7,651 bases of DNA from the NCBI GenBank assembly GCA_900753095.1, contig CAADXT010000158.1, positions 1 to 7,651 of the forward strand, read 5' to 3'. Under the pieces are notes generated by a model. The model worked only from the letters and a program-made list of their open reading frames with translations, ran no database searches and had not been told where the DNA came from. The number at the start of each line of letters is the position of its first letter. Within the stretch, counting starts at the first letter, position 1. The DNA comes from Eggerthellaceae bacterium (lineage in GTDB: Bacteria > Actinomycetota > Coriobacteriia > Coriobacteriales > Eggerthellaceae). The translations under genes and the position numbers were made by a program. Shown in pieces: positions 1-6,133 of the stretch.

Positions 1-423
1 CCCTCCATCCTCCGCTACAAAACGCAGGCTGACGCTGGCAGCATGTCGAACACGCCTCCGTGCTACGGCATCTACATTTGCGGCAAGGTGTTCAAGTGGC
101 TGAAGTCCCTTGGCGGCCTTGAGGCTATGAAGAAGATCAACGAGGAAAAGGCCGCGTTGCTCTACGATTACCTTGATTCCACCGACTTCTACACGGCAAC
201 CGCTCGCAAGGAAGATCGCTCCATCATGAACGTGCCGTTCGTAACCGCTTCCCCTGAGCTCGATGCGGAGTTCGTTGCGGGCGCGAAGGAGCGCGGCATC
301 GAGAACATCAAGGGCCATCGCAGCGTTGGCGGCATGCGCGCAAGCATCTACAACGCTATGCCCATTGAAGGCGTGAAAGCGCTGGTCGAGTACATGAAGG
401 AGTTCGCCGAATCCCATCAGTAG
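1..423 (+). CDS. serC: Phosphoserine aminotransferase, C-terminal part (5' end outside window)
   Basis: PLP-dependent enzyme of the cytosolic serine pathway; it transaminates 3-phosphohydroxypyruvate with glutamate to give phosphoserine, and in some bacteria also serves vitamin B6 synthesis. Frame 1 is open from base 1 to the TAG at 421-423, giving 140 residues, so roughly 220 N-terminal residues of a typical 360-residue SerC, including the PLP-lysine, lie outside the window. The visible part contains the SMSNTPP stretch (codons 14-20), whose Asn-Thr reaches the PLP phosphate of the partner subunit in known SerC dimers. It also has VFKWLKSLGG, RSIMNVPF and the strongly conserved GHRSVGGMRASIYNA near the end, with its substrate-binding arginine. 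The internal ATG at 43 lies within the conserved core and is not the start. No canonical terminator follows the stop. The family call is very secure; the alternative, a PSAT-like class V aminotransferase of other specificity, is unlikely given these motifs. Confidence 0.96.
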   Translation, partial: PSILRYKTQADAGSMSNTPPCYGIYICGKVFKWLKSLGGLEAMKKINEEKAALLYDYLDSTDFYTATARKEDRSIMNVPFVTASPELDAEFVAGAKERGIENIKGHRSVGGMRASIYNAMPIEGVKALVEYMKEFAESHQ

Positions 424-508
424 GGGAGGTAGGGCTTGCTTTTCCGAAGGGCGCTTACGCCGATGGCCTGCCAGATGGGCCGGCTGCGAAAAATATATTA
501 AATCAGCC

Positions 509-537
509 AGGGAGCATCGTATCGCGCGATGCTCCCT
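509..537. repeat. 11-bp perfect inverted repeat upstream of the rpsA promoter
   Basis: AGGGAGCATCG (509-519) and CGATGCTCCCT (527-537) are perfect inverted copies separated by 7 nt. As RNA this would be a strong hairpin ending the serC transcript, but no T-tract follows, so it is not a standard intrinsic terminator. As DNA it lies directly upstream of a TATACT -10 box and would cover the -35 zone, a typical repressor operator position. Bases 521-530 (ATCGCGCGAT) form a smaller perfect palindrome nested in the same site. Confidence 0.7.
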
Positions 538-538
538 A

Positions 539-547
539 TGCTATACT
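539..547 (+). promoter_or_regulatory. Putative extended -10 promoter for rpsA
   Basis: TG at 539-540 followed by one base and TATACT at 542-547 is an extended -10 element with five of six matches to TATAAT. There is no recognisable TTGACA at the proper distance; that zone is occupied by the inverted repeat. An A/T-rich run lies further upstream at 487-503. Transcription would begin near 554 and give an rpsA leader of about 146 nt. The assignment rests on pattern alone. Confidence 0.45.
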
Positions 548-594
548 TGCCTAGTCTGTAAAAAGGCAGACAAGAAACTATAGGCCCCCGAGAC

Positions 595-687
595 ATGTTT
601 GTTGTTGGTGCTTGCTCGGCAAGCGCGGCATACATGGTTAATGTTTTGACTGCAAACACGTACGAAGGGTCCCCGATACTTTTTTGA
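595..687 (+). other. Possible 30-codon leader ORF in the rpsA 5' region
   Basis: ATG at 595 opens a frame of 30 codons (beginning MFVVGACSASAAYM, ending SPILF) that stops at TGA 685-687. The last base of the stop codon is the first base of the rpsA Shine-Dalgarno AAAGGGG, the arrangement expected if translation of a leader peptide influenced initiation at rpsA. Against it, only a weak GAGA (590-593) precedes the ATG and the peptide resembles nothing I recognise. A hairpin (608-615 with 619-626, loop TCG) lies inside it. It may be a chance ORF. Confidence 0.25.
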
Positions 688-693
688 AAGGGG
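687..693 (+). promoter_or_regulatory. Ribosome binding site of rpsA, fixing a TTG start
   Basis: AAAGGGG lies 6 nt before TTG 700. No in-frame ATG or GTG is equally well placed, so the rare TTG start is supported by this site and by where the conserved protein begins. Confidence 0.75.
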
Positions 694-699
694 TCCGTT

Positions 700-1854
700 T
701 TGACCGAAATCAAGAACACGTCCGTCATTGATTTTCAGGACATCTCCGACGAAGAGATGAACAAGATGATCGATGGCACTCTGACCGACTTCGACGAGGG
801 TGATCTGATCGACGGTGCCGTTGTAAAGATCGAGCATGACGAAGTACTCGTTGACATCGGATTCAAGAGCGAGGGCGTTATTCCTGCCCGCGAGCTTTCC
901 ATCCGCAAGGATGCCGATCCTTCTGAGGTCGTATCCCTGGGCGATAAGCTCGAGGCCTTGGTTCTCCAGAAGGAGGACAAGGACGGTCGCCTCATCCTCT
1001 CCAAGAAGCGTGCTGAGTACGAGCGTGCTTGGATTCAGGTTGAGGAAAAGTTCAAGGCTGGCGAAGTTGTTACCGGCGAGGTTATCGAAGTCGTCAAGGG
1101 CGGCCTGATCCTCGACATCGGTCTGCGTGGCTTCCTGCCTGCTTCTCTTGTTGACCTTCGTCGTGTTAAGGATCTTTCCGCATACCTCGGCACCGAAATC
1201 GAAGCTCGCGTTATCGAGATGGATCGCAACCGCAACAACGTTGTTCTTTCTCGTCGTGTTCTCCTCGAAGAGGGCCGCAAGAACGAGCGTGCTGAAATCC
1301 TCGAGAAGCTCTCTAAGGGCATGCGCCTGAAGGGCACCGTTTCCTCCATCGTTGACTTCGGTGCATTCGTTGACCTGGGCGGCATCGACGGTCTGATCCA
1401 CATCTCCGAGCTCTCTTGGAGCCATGTAAACCATCCTTCCGAGGTTGTTAAGGTTGGCGAAGAGGTTGAGGTTGAGGTTCTCGACGTTGATCTTCAGCGC
1501 GAGCGCATCTCCCTGGGTCTCAAGCAGACCACCGAGGATCCTTGGACCAAGCTTGTTGAGACCTATCCCGTTGGCACCATCGTCGACGGCAAGGTTACCA
1601 AGATCGTTCCCTTCGGTGCATTCATCGAGCTGGGCGCAAACGTTGAGGGTCTGGTGCACATCTCCGAGATGGCAATGCGTCACATCGACTCGCCCGCACA
1701 GGTTGTCAAGGTTGGCGACGTTGTGAAGGTTAAGGTCATGGACGTTAACGTTGAGCGTCGTCGCATCTCCCTGTCCATGAAGGCTGCTGCCGAGGATCTG
1801 GGCATCGAGATCGCTGTTGCTGAGCCCGAGCCCAAGCCCGAGGCTGCTGAATAA
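700..1854 (+). CDS. rpsA: 30S ribosomal protein S1, four S1 domains
   Basis: RNA-binding protein that helps load mRNA onto the 30S subunit. The 384-residue product has four S1/OB-fold repeats at roughly residues 33-105, 120-186, 206-275 and 291-361. The last two are the best conserved, with the signature VDFGAFVDLGGIDGLIHISELS and its counterpart VPFGAFIELGANVEGLVHISEM, each followed by a VGxxVxVxVxDVxxxRxRISL-type strand. It ends in a short acidic, proline- and alanine-rich tail (EPEPKPEAAE). Four repeats match the short S1 of Gram-positive bacteria rather than the six-repeat protein of E. coli; the tail is shorter than in many actinobacteria. The N-terminal 30 residues are acidic. Heavy use of GTT, CGT and TCC codons fits a highly expressed gene. 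It has its own promoter region and a terminator, so it is probably transcribed alone. Start TTG is set by the AAAGGGG site 6 nt upstream. Confidence 0.96.
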   Translation: MTEIKNTSVIDFQDISDEEMNKMIDGTLTDFDEGDLIDGAVVKIEHDEVLVDIGFKSEGVIPARELSIRKDADPSEVVSLGDKLEALVLQKEDKDGRLILSKKRAEYERAWIQVEEKFKAGEVVTGEVIEVVKGGLILDIGLRGFLPASLVDLRRVKDLSAYLGTEIEARVIEMDRNRNNVVLSRRVLLEEGRKNERAEILEKLSKGMRLKGTVSSIVDFGAFVDLGGIDGLIHISELSWSHVNHPSEVVKVGEEVEVEVLDVDLQRERISLGLKQTTEDPWTKLVETYPVGTIVDGKVTKIVPFGAFIELGANVEGLVHISEMAMRHIDSPAQVVKVGDVVKVKVMDVNVERRRISLSMKAAAEDLGIEIAVAEPEPKPEAAE

Positions 1855-1866
1855 CACAGCGTTGCA

Positions 1867-1878
1867 TATCGTGCGATA
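1867..1878. repeat. Short palindrome similar to one upstream of rpsA
   Basis: TATCG-TG-CGATA is an inverted repeat just downstream of the rpsA stop and just before its terminator. It differs at two of twelve bases from 520-531 (TATCGCGCGATG), inside the inverted repeat upstream of rpsA. Its meaning is unknown and chance is possible. Confidence 0.35.
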
Positions 1879-1881
1879 ATG

Positions 1882-1920
1882 AAGCGGTGGGTTGCTTATG
1901 CGCCTACCGCTTTTTGTTTT
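1882..1920 (+). terminator. Intrinsic terminator of rpsA
   Basis: AAGCGGTGGG (1882-1891) pairs with CCTACCGCTT (1903-1912), ten pairs with one G-U, around an 11-nt loop. TTTTTGTTTT (1911-1920) follows immediately. The stem starts 27 nt after the rpsA stop. It separates the highly expressed S1 gene from coaE. Confidence 0.88.
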
Positions 1921-1975
1921 CATACGCTCTAGCCGCCGACGAGATAAGCCTTTTCCAGGTTTGGCCTGGGGTTTG

Positions 1976-2013
1976 ATGGGGCAGCTCCTTTGCCCAATGG
2001 GGCAGTTCCTTTG
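1976..2013. repeat. Two-copy direct repeat, 17-bp unit, 21-bp period
   Basis: ATGGGGCAGCTCCTTTG (1976-1992) recurs as ATGGGGCAGTTCCTTTG (1997-2013) with one mismatch. The spacing of 21 bp is two helical turns. A small hairpin CCAGG/CCTGG (1955-1959 with 1965-1969) lies just before it. Apart from this repeat and the ribosome binding site, I see no gene or clear promoter in 1921-2083. Confidence 0.6.
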
Positions 2014-2066
2014 GGCGCCTGTTGGCGGGAAGAGCTTACCGGTTGCCAGAAGCTGTTGCTGGCGGC

Positions 2067-2076
2067 AAAGGAGGGG
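2067..2076 (+). promoter_or_regulatory. Ribosome binding site that decides the coaE start
   Basis: AAAGGAGGGG contains a full AAGGAGG and lies 7 nt before GTG 2084. It places the start there and not at the upstream in-frame TTG at 1892, which falls inside the rpsA terminator. Confidence 0.88.
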
Positions 2077-2083
2077 ATGGGCT

Positions 2084-2686
2084 GTGATCACGATATTCGT
2101 TACTGGCGGCATCGGCTCGGGTAAATCCACCTTGATGCGCTTTTTCGAGACCAAGGGTGCTGGGGTGGTGTATGCCGACGAGGTTGGCCACGAGAACTTG
2201 CACAACGAGGCCATGAAAGAAGAGCTTCGAGATGCTTTTGGCGCCGGTATCTTCGACGATGCGGGCGAGGTGGTGCGCCCGAAGCTTGCGGCATGCGCCT
2301 TCTCAAGCGCCGAAAATACCGCAAAGCTCGATTCGATCACTCAGCCTCGTTTGTACGAAGGCTGCCTCCGTCACCTTGCTGAGCTGGGGAAGACCCACGA
2401 AGTCGTGGTGCTCGAAATGGCCATTCTCGATGGTCGCGATGATTTCTACAAGAAGGCCGATACCGTGATTGCCGTTACAACCTCCCCTGAGGTGAGGGTA
2501 GCGCGCCTGATGAAGTCGCGTGGGTTCAGTGAGGAAGATGCGCGAAACCGGTTGGCGAACCAGGTTCCCGAGGAGCAGCGTCTTGCCATTGCCGACGTGG
2601 TGTTCACCAACGATGGCACTCTGGAGGAGTTCCAGGATCAGATCTCCGCTTGGTGGGAACGCGAGGTTGCGCCGCGTTTGCGGTAG
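2084..2686 (+). CDS. coaE: Dephospho-CoA kinase
   Basis: Catalyses the last step of coenzyme A synthesis, phosphorylating the 3'-hydroxyl of the ribose of dephospho-CoA with ATP. The 200-residue product is the usual length of the stand-alone enzyme and lacks the extra C-terminal domain fused to mycobacterial CoaE. A P-loop GGIGSGKST (residues 8-16) opens the protein. YADEV (30-34) carries the conserved aspartate near the phosphate acceptor. VVRPKLAACAF (63-73), the LID-type region RLMKSRGFSEEDARNRLANQ (141-160) with its arginines, and ADVVFTNDGT (170-179) follow. The usual His-Pro in the CoA-binding segment is Gln-Pro here (ITQPRL, residues 85-90). Start GTG is set by a near-perfect Shine-Dalgarno and by the P-loop sitting at the normal distance from the N terminus. 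uvrB begins 62 nt downstream with no terminator between, so the two are probably cotranscribed. Confidence 0.95.
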   Translation: MITIFVTGGIGSGKSTLMRFFETKGAGVVYADEVGHENLHNEAMKEELRDAFGAGIFDDAGEVVRPKLAACAFSSAENTAKLDSITQPRLYEGCLRHLAELGKTHEVVVLEMAILDGRDDFYKKADTVIAVTTSPEVRVARLMKSRGFSEEDARNRLANQVPEEQRLAIADVVFTNDGTLEEFQDQISAWWEREVAPRLR

Positions 2687-2737
2687 ATACGGCGCTTTGA
2701 CGGCGCATCGCCTGGTATGCGCAAGCTGGTAGTTGGT

Positions 2738-2743
2738 AGGAGG
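2738..2743 (+). promoter_or_regulatory. Ribosome binding site of uvrB
   Basis: AGGAGG sits 5 nt before GTG 2749 and supports that start over the in-frame ATG about 11 codons later. Confidence 0.8.
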
Positions 2744-2748
2744 AATCA

Positions 2749-4896
2749 GTGAGTCATCTTTCGAGTCTTGAAGGCCATGTAATGGAGGGAAAGCTCCCGG
2801 TTGCCCGATTGGCCTCGCAGCCGTTCAAGGTGGTTTCCCCATACGAACCGGCAGGAGATCAGCCCAAGGCCATTGAGCAGCTGGCTCATAACATCGAGTC
2901 GGGTATGCGCTATGAAACGCTCTTGGGCGTTACCGGCTCGGGCAAAACCTACACCATGGCCAAAACCATCGAGGCGGTTCAGAAGCCGACGCTGATCCTG
3001 GCTCCGAACAAAACGCTGGCAGCGCAGCTGGCCTCGGAGCTCAAGGAGTTCTTCCCTAACAATGCCGTGGTGTATTTTGTGAGCTACTACGACTACTACC
3101 AGCCCGAAGCGTACGTTCCCACCACCGATACCTTCATTGAAAAGGACGCCTCGATCAACGAAGAGGTGGAGAAGCTGCGCCATGCGGCAACAGCTCAGCT
3201 GCTTTCCCGCCGCGATGTCATTGTCGTGGCATCCGTTTCCTGCATATACGGCATTGGTTCCCCTATGGAATACGCGGGAATGGCAGTGTTTCTCGACAAA
3301 GACGTTGAGCAGGACCGCGATGATCTGATCCGCAAGCTCATCGACATCCAATACGACCGCAACGACTACGACTTGAAGCGTGGTACGTTCCGTGTGCGCG
3401 GCGATGCGCTCGATGTGTTCCCGCCCTATGCCGACAATCCTATCCGCGTCGAGTTCTGGGGTGATGAGATCGAGGAGATCTCGGAGATCGACAACGTTAC
3501 CGGCGAGGTGCTGAACACCTACGAGGCGTTGCCGCTGTGGCCTGCCTCGCACTATGTGGCCGCGCGCCCTGCGCTGGAGCGTGCCATCAACACCATCCAG
3601 GAAGAGCTGCAAGACCGTCTTGCCCAGTTCAAGGAAGAGGGCAAGCTACTTGAGGCGCAGCGTCTGGAGATGCGCACCTCCTACGACCTTGAGATGATAG
3701 AGACAATGGGCTTCTGCTCCGGCATCGAGAACTACTCGCGTCATCTGGACGGGCGAGAGCCGGGCGAGCCGCCTTACACCCTCATCGATTACTTCCCAAC
3801 CGATTTCCTGTGCTTCATCGACGAGAGCCACGTTACCGTGCCTCAGATCCGCGGCATGCACGAGGGCGACCGTTCGCGCAAGATCACCTTGGCGGAGCAC
3901 GGCTTCCGTCTGCCGTCGTGCTTGGACAACCGCCCCTTGCGTTTCGACGAGTTCGAGGCACGCATCCCGCAGTTCGTCTACGTTTCCGCAACTCCTGGCG
4001 ATTACGAGGAGCATGTGAGCGAGGCGAAAGTTGAGCAGATCATTCGTCCTACCGGGTTGCTCGATCCCGAGATCGATGTGCGTCCCATCATGTCGCAGAT
4101 CGATGACATCATCGACGAGGCGAAAGCGTGCGCCAAGCGCAAAGAGCGCGTGCTGATAACCACGCTTACCAAGCGCATGGCCGAAGACCTTACCGACCAT
4201 CTGCTTGACCAGGGGATTCGTGCTCGCTACATGCATTCCGACATTGGCACGCTCGAGCGTGTCGAGATTCTGCGCGACCTGCGCAAAGGCGAGTTCGACG
4301 TCCTGGTGGGCATCAACTTGCTGCGTGAGGGCCTGGATTTGCCCGAGGTGACGTTGGTGGCCATCCTCGATGCCGACAAAGAGGGCTTCTTGAGAAACCA
4401 TCGTTCGCTTATCCAGACCATTGGCCGAGCGGCGCGCAACGCAAACGGCCGTGTGATCATGTACGCCGACAAGATAACCGATTCCATGGATCGGGCCATC
4501 AAGGAAACGCGTCGTCGTCGCGCCATCCAGATGGCCTACAACGAGGAGCATGGCATTGTTCCGAAGACGGTGAAAAAGGGCATCAGCGACATCACCGATT
4601 ATCTTGAAAGCGAGGAAGGCAAGCGCAGCGCTGAAGAGGTCAACGCAGATTTGGCAGGATACTCCCGCAGCGAGATGCTGCGCGTCATCGCTTCGCTGGA
4701 AGATGAGATGGTGGAGGCTTCTGCCGCCATGGACTTCGAGCGTGCTGCTTCGGTGCGCGACCAAATCGTGCATTTACGTGGCCAAATGGAAGGCAAGAGC
4801 GAAGAGGCCATTCTGGGCGATTTGAAGAAAACAGCGCGAAAGGGCAGTGCGTTCGGTGCGCGCAAAAGCTCCTATGGCGGTGGGCGCAGAAGTTAG
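2749..4896 (+). CDS. uvrB: Excinuclease ABC subunit B
   Basis: Helicase-like damage-verification subunit of nucleotide excision repair; loaded by UvrA, it inserts a beta-hairpin between the strands and recruits UvrC. The 715-residue protein shows the whole family layout: Walker A GVTGSGKT (60-67); hairpin YYDYYQPEAYVP (113-124); the UvrA-contacting region around 155-250; Walker B DESH (358-361); YVSATPGDYE (411-420); GINLLREGLDLPEV (521-534) and QTIGRAARN (556-564) of the second helicase half; and the C-terminal UVR motif (about 643-678, LEDEMVEASAAMDFERAASVRD), which contacts UvrC. About 20 extra residues precede the conserved core, and a 37-residue basic, Gly/Ser/Arg-rich tail (ending SSYGGGRRS) follows the UVR motif, which E. 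coli UvrB lacks. Start GTG has AGGAGG 5 nt upstream. It probably forms a unit with coaE. No clear terminator follows. Confidence 0.98.
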   Translation: MSHLSSLEGHVMEGKLPVARLASQPFKVVSPYEPAGDQPKAIEQLAHNIESGMRYETLLGVTGSGKTYTMAKTIEAVQKPTLILAPNKTLAAQLASELKEFFPNNAVVYFVSYYDYYQPEAYVPTTDTFIEKDASINEEVEKLRHAATAQLLSRRDVIVVASVSCIYGIGSPMEYAGMAVFLDKDVEQDRDDLIRKLIDIQYDRNDYDLKRGTFRVRGDALDVFPPYADNPIRVEFWGDEIEEISEIDNVTGEVLNTYEALPLWPASHYVAARPALERAINTIQEELQDRLAQFKEEGKLLEAQRLEMRTSYDLEMIETMGFCSGIENYSRHLDGREPGEPPYTLIDYFPTDFLCFIDESHVTVPQIRGMHEGDRSRKITLAEHGFRLPSCLDNRPLRFDEFEARIPQFVYVSATPGDYEEHVSEAKVEQIIRPTGLLDPEIDVRPIMSQIDDIIDEAKACAKRKERVLITTLTKRMAEDLTDHLLDQGIRARYMHSDIGTLERVEILRDLRKGEFDVLVGINLLREGLDLPEVTLVAILDADKEGFLRNHRSLIQTIGRAARNANGRVIMYADKITDSMDRAIKETRRRRAIQMAYNEEHGIVPKTVKKGISDITDYLESEEGKRSAEEVNADLAGYSRSEMLRVIASLEDEMVEASAAMDFERAASVRDQIVHLRGQMEGKSEEAILGDLKKTARKGSAFGARKSSYGGGRRS

Positions 4897-4972
4897 GCAA
4901 CAGATCTTGGCAATCTGTGGTGACCTTATGAATGCGCTTGCTGTATGCGCTGTTCATCCGTATCCTTTCACA

Positions 4973-4991
4973 CTTAGTTAGACAAACTAAG
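4973..4991. promoter_or_regulatory. 19-bp palindrome, candidate operator upstream of the DegV-family gene
   Basis: CTTAGTT (4973-4979) and AACTAAG (4985-4991) are perfect inverted arms around a 5-nt spacer AGACA. Arm length and overall size fit a dimeric winged-helix repressor such as a MarR protein, and a FabT-like MarR gene lies about 1.1 kb downstream. There is no T-tract, so it is not a terminator. TAGACA (4979-4984) within it resembles a -35 box, but I find no -10 at the proper spacing. The operator role is inference. Confidence 0.5.
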
Positions 4992-5027
4992 CAATTACTG
5001 CTCAGGCTATCTGGCCGAAGCCCAAGG

Positions 5028-5123
5028 GGTTGCGGGCACTTCAAGGAAGCAAAGGGCTCTACCTTGGAGGCCTGCTCGGCAAGGCAACCGGGGGGCACCC
5101 CCCTTAGGATTCTTAGGGCTTAG
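5028..5123 (+). other. Possible structured leader of the DegV-family gene
   Basis: GGTTGC (5028-5033) can pair with GCAACC (5084-5089), enclosing a smaller stem CCTTG/CAAGG (5062-5066 with 5080-5084, sharing one base with the outer stem, so the two compete at that point). A run GGGGGG-CA-CCCCCC (5090-5103) follows. The pentamer CTTAG then occurs three times (5103, 5112, 5119). No known riboswitch class is recognised. The rest of the 4897-5167 gap holds the 19-bp palindrome, a weak hairpin (4900-4905 with 4913-4918) after uvrB, and no gene I would defend. Confidence 0.3.
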
Positions 5124-5154
5124 ATTGCGGCAGGTAGGCTGGGCGCTTCGATTG

Positions 5155-5161
5155 AAAGGAG
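5155..5161 (+). promoter_or_regulatory. Ribosome binding site of the DegV-family gene
   Basis: AAAGGAG lies 6 nt before GTG 5168, fixing the start just ahead of the conserved N-terminal strand and DST motif. Confidence 0.8.
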
Positions 5162-5167
5162 CAAAAC

Positions 5168-6022
5168 GTGGGATTCGCAGTTGTTGTTGACTCAACGATC
5201 GATATGTCTGCGGAAGAGTATCGGGCGTTGAACATCACCATGGTTCCCCTCAACATTCTGGTAGGCGGAAGCGAATTCAAGGATCAGGTGGAAATCAGCT
5301 CCGAGGAATTTTACCAGCGCATGAGCGAGGCCGAGCAGCTCCCTAAAACCGCTCAGCCGGCTCCGTATGATTTTGTTCAGGCATACGAGCGTCTTGCCAA
5401 GGAAGGCTATGACGGCATTGTTTCCCTTCATATCGCCGGGGTGCTTTCCGGCACGGTAGAGTCGGCTCGTGCGGCGGCAGCCCAGGTAGACATCGATGTT
5501 CGTGTTGTCGATTCCGCTGCCGCTTCGGCTCAGGCGGCTTTGCAGGCGAAGCACCTGTGCTCCCTTCGCGATGCGGGCGCAACGCTCGATGAGGCGGAGG
5601 AATCCCTTAAGGCCTACATCCCCAACACCCAGTTCCTGGTTGCCTGCGATACGCTTGAGAACCTGCTGAAGGGCGGCCGTCTTTCAGCTGATCAGGTTAA
5701 GAACGCCAGCCTGCTGAACATCAAGCCCATCTTCACCTTCAACGAAACGGGTGTGCTGGTTGCCTTCGGCAAGGCGAAGGGCATGCGCGGCGTGGTGAAG
5801 CAGTATGTGGCAAACGCCCAGAAGCGTACCGAAGAGCAGGGCAAGCAGCGCATCCGCTTCTGTCATGTGGGCAACGAGCAGGGCGTTGAGGACTTGAGGG
5901 CGGCTCTCGCCGAGGCAGGCGTTGAGTACATCGACGAGGGGGCTTGCCCCTGCGGCGCCACGGTGGCAACCCATTTGGGCATGGGTGCGCTGGGCATCGC
6001 GTTCGCGCCAGCTGAAGCGTAG
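5168..6022 (+). CDS. DegV family (FakB-type) fatty acid-binding protein
   Basis: DegV-fold proteins bind one fatty acid; the FakB members present it to the kinase FakA, which makes acyl-phosphate for phospholipid synthesis. The 284-residue product is of normal family length and cytosolic, with no signal peptide or membrane segment. Family marks in order: VVVDSTIDMS (5-14); VPLNI (26-30); the conserved PKTAQPAPYDF (59-69); HIAGVLSGTVESA (88-100), whose Ser94 together with Thr61 sits where FakB proteins hold the fatty acid carboxylate; VVDSAAAS; LENLLKGGRLS; LLNIKPIFTF; and a C-terminal THLGMGALG that corresponds to the H-GPGA-G motif of the family. No kinase partner (DAK2/FakA) is visible in the window. 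The genes that follow belong to fatty acid synthesis, which supports a lipid role. A 271-nt gap with a palindrome precedes it. Specificity for chain type cannot be read from the sequence, so no gene symbol is given. Confidence 0.9.
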   Translation: MGFAVVVDSTIDMSAEEYRALNITMVPLNILVGGSEFKDQVEISSEEFYQRMSEAEQLPKTAQPAPYDFVQAYERLAKEGYDGIVSLHIAGVLSGTVESARAAAAQVDIDVRVVDSAAASAQAALQAKHLCSLRDAGATLDEAEESLKAYIPNTQFLVACDTLENLLKGGRLSADQVKNASLLNIKPIFTFNETGVLVAFGKAKGMRGVVKQYVANAQKRTEEQGKQRIRFCHVGNEQGVEDLRAALAEAGVEYIDEGACPCGATVATHLGMGALGIAFAPAEA

Positions 6023-6057
6023 GGGCGACGGGGAGGCCGGCTCGGCGCGCTTTTCTT
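6004..6057 (+). terminator. Possible intrinsic terminator at the end of the DegV-family gene
   Basis: CGCGCCAGC (6004-6012) can pair with GCT-C-GGCGCG (6040-6049), nine pairs with one bulged C, followed after one base by TTTTCTT (6051-6057). The loop is large (27 nt) and the stem overlaps the stop codon region, so strength is uncertain. The position directly before a new promoter supports it. Confidence 0.4.
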
Positions 6058-6084
6058 GATGAAGCGGTTTGCGCCCCGTATTAT
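6056..6084 (+). promoter_or_regulatory. Sigma70-type promoter for the FabT-like gene
   Basis: TTGATG (6056-6061) and TATTAT (6079-6084) are separated by exactly 17 nt, with four and five of six consensus matches. Transcription would start near 6091, about 40 nt before the regulator gene. This is the best-formed promoter I see in the window. Confidence 0.65.
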
Positions 6085-6133
6085 GGAAGAGCAGCTAACG
6101 GTTTAAGGCGTAGATTGGAGTAAGGAAGTGAAC

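Noticed and set aside
487..503. A/T-rich GAAAAATATATTAAATC as a terminator tail or separate promoter
   Set aside because: No GC-rich stem precedes it and no -35 box fits TATATT at 494-499; it may be an UP-like element.
646..680. TTGACT and GATACT as a second rpsA promoter
   Set aside because: The boxes are 23 nt apart, too far for a sigma70 promoter.
1892..2083. 64-residue N-terminal extension of CoaE from TTG 1892
   Set aside because: The TTG lies inside the rpsA terminator stem-loop, has no ribosome binding site, and the extension matches nothing in CoaE. GTG 2084 has a full AAGGAGG.
541..2340. 599-codon open frame on the minus strand across rpsA and coaE
   Set aside because: It is antisense to two well-identified genes and its translation is low in complexity, with no family motif. 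Long antisense frames arise from the codon bias of GC-rich, highly expressed genes such as rpsA.
2746..4773. Minus-strand frames of 288 and 375 codons opposite uvrB
   Set aside because: Both mirror uvrB codons, carry no recognisable domain or credible ribosome binding site, and overlap a gene that is certain.
4932..5123. 63-codon frame between uvrB and the DegV-family gene
   Set aside because: Only a weak site precedes it, the composition is arginine-rich and irregular, and it runs through the palindrome and G/C run. Not supported as a gene.
6094..6107. GCTAAC-G-GTTTAAG as a FabT autoregulatory operator just after the predicted start site
   Set aside because: Position is attractive but only three central pairs are symmetric and it does not align with the 19-bp palindrome at 4973.
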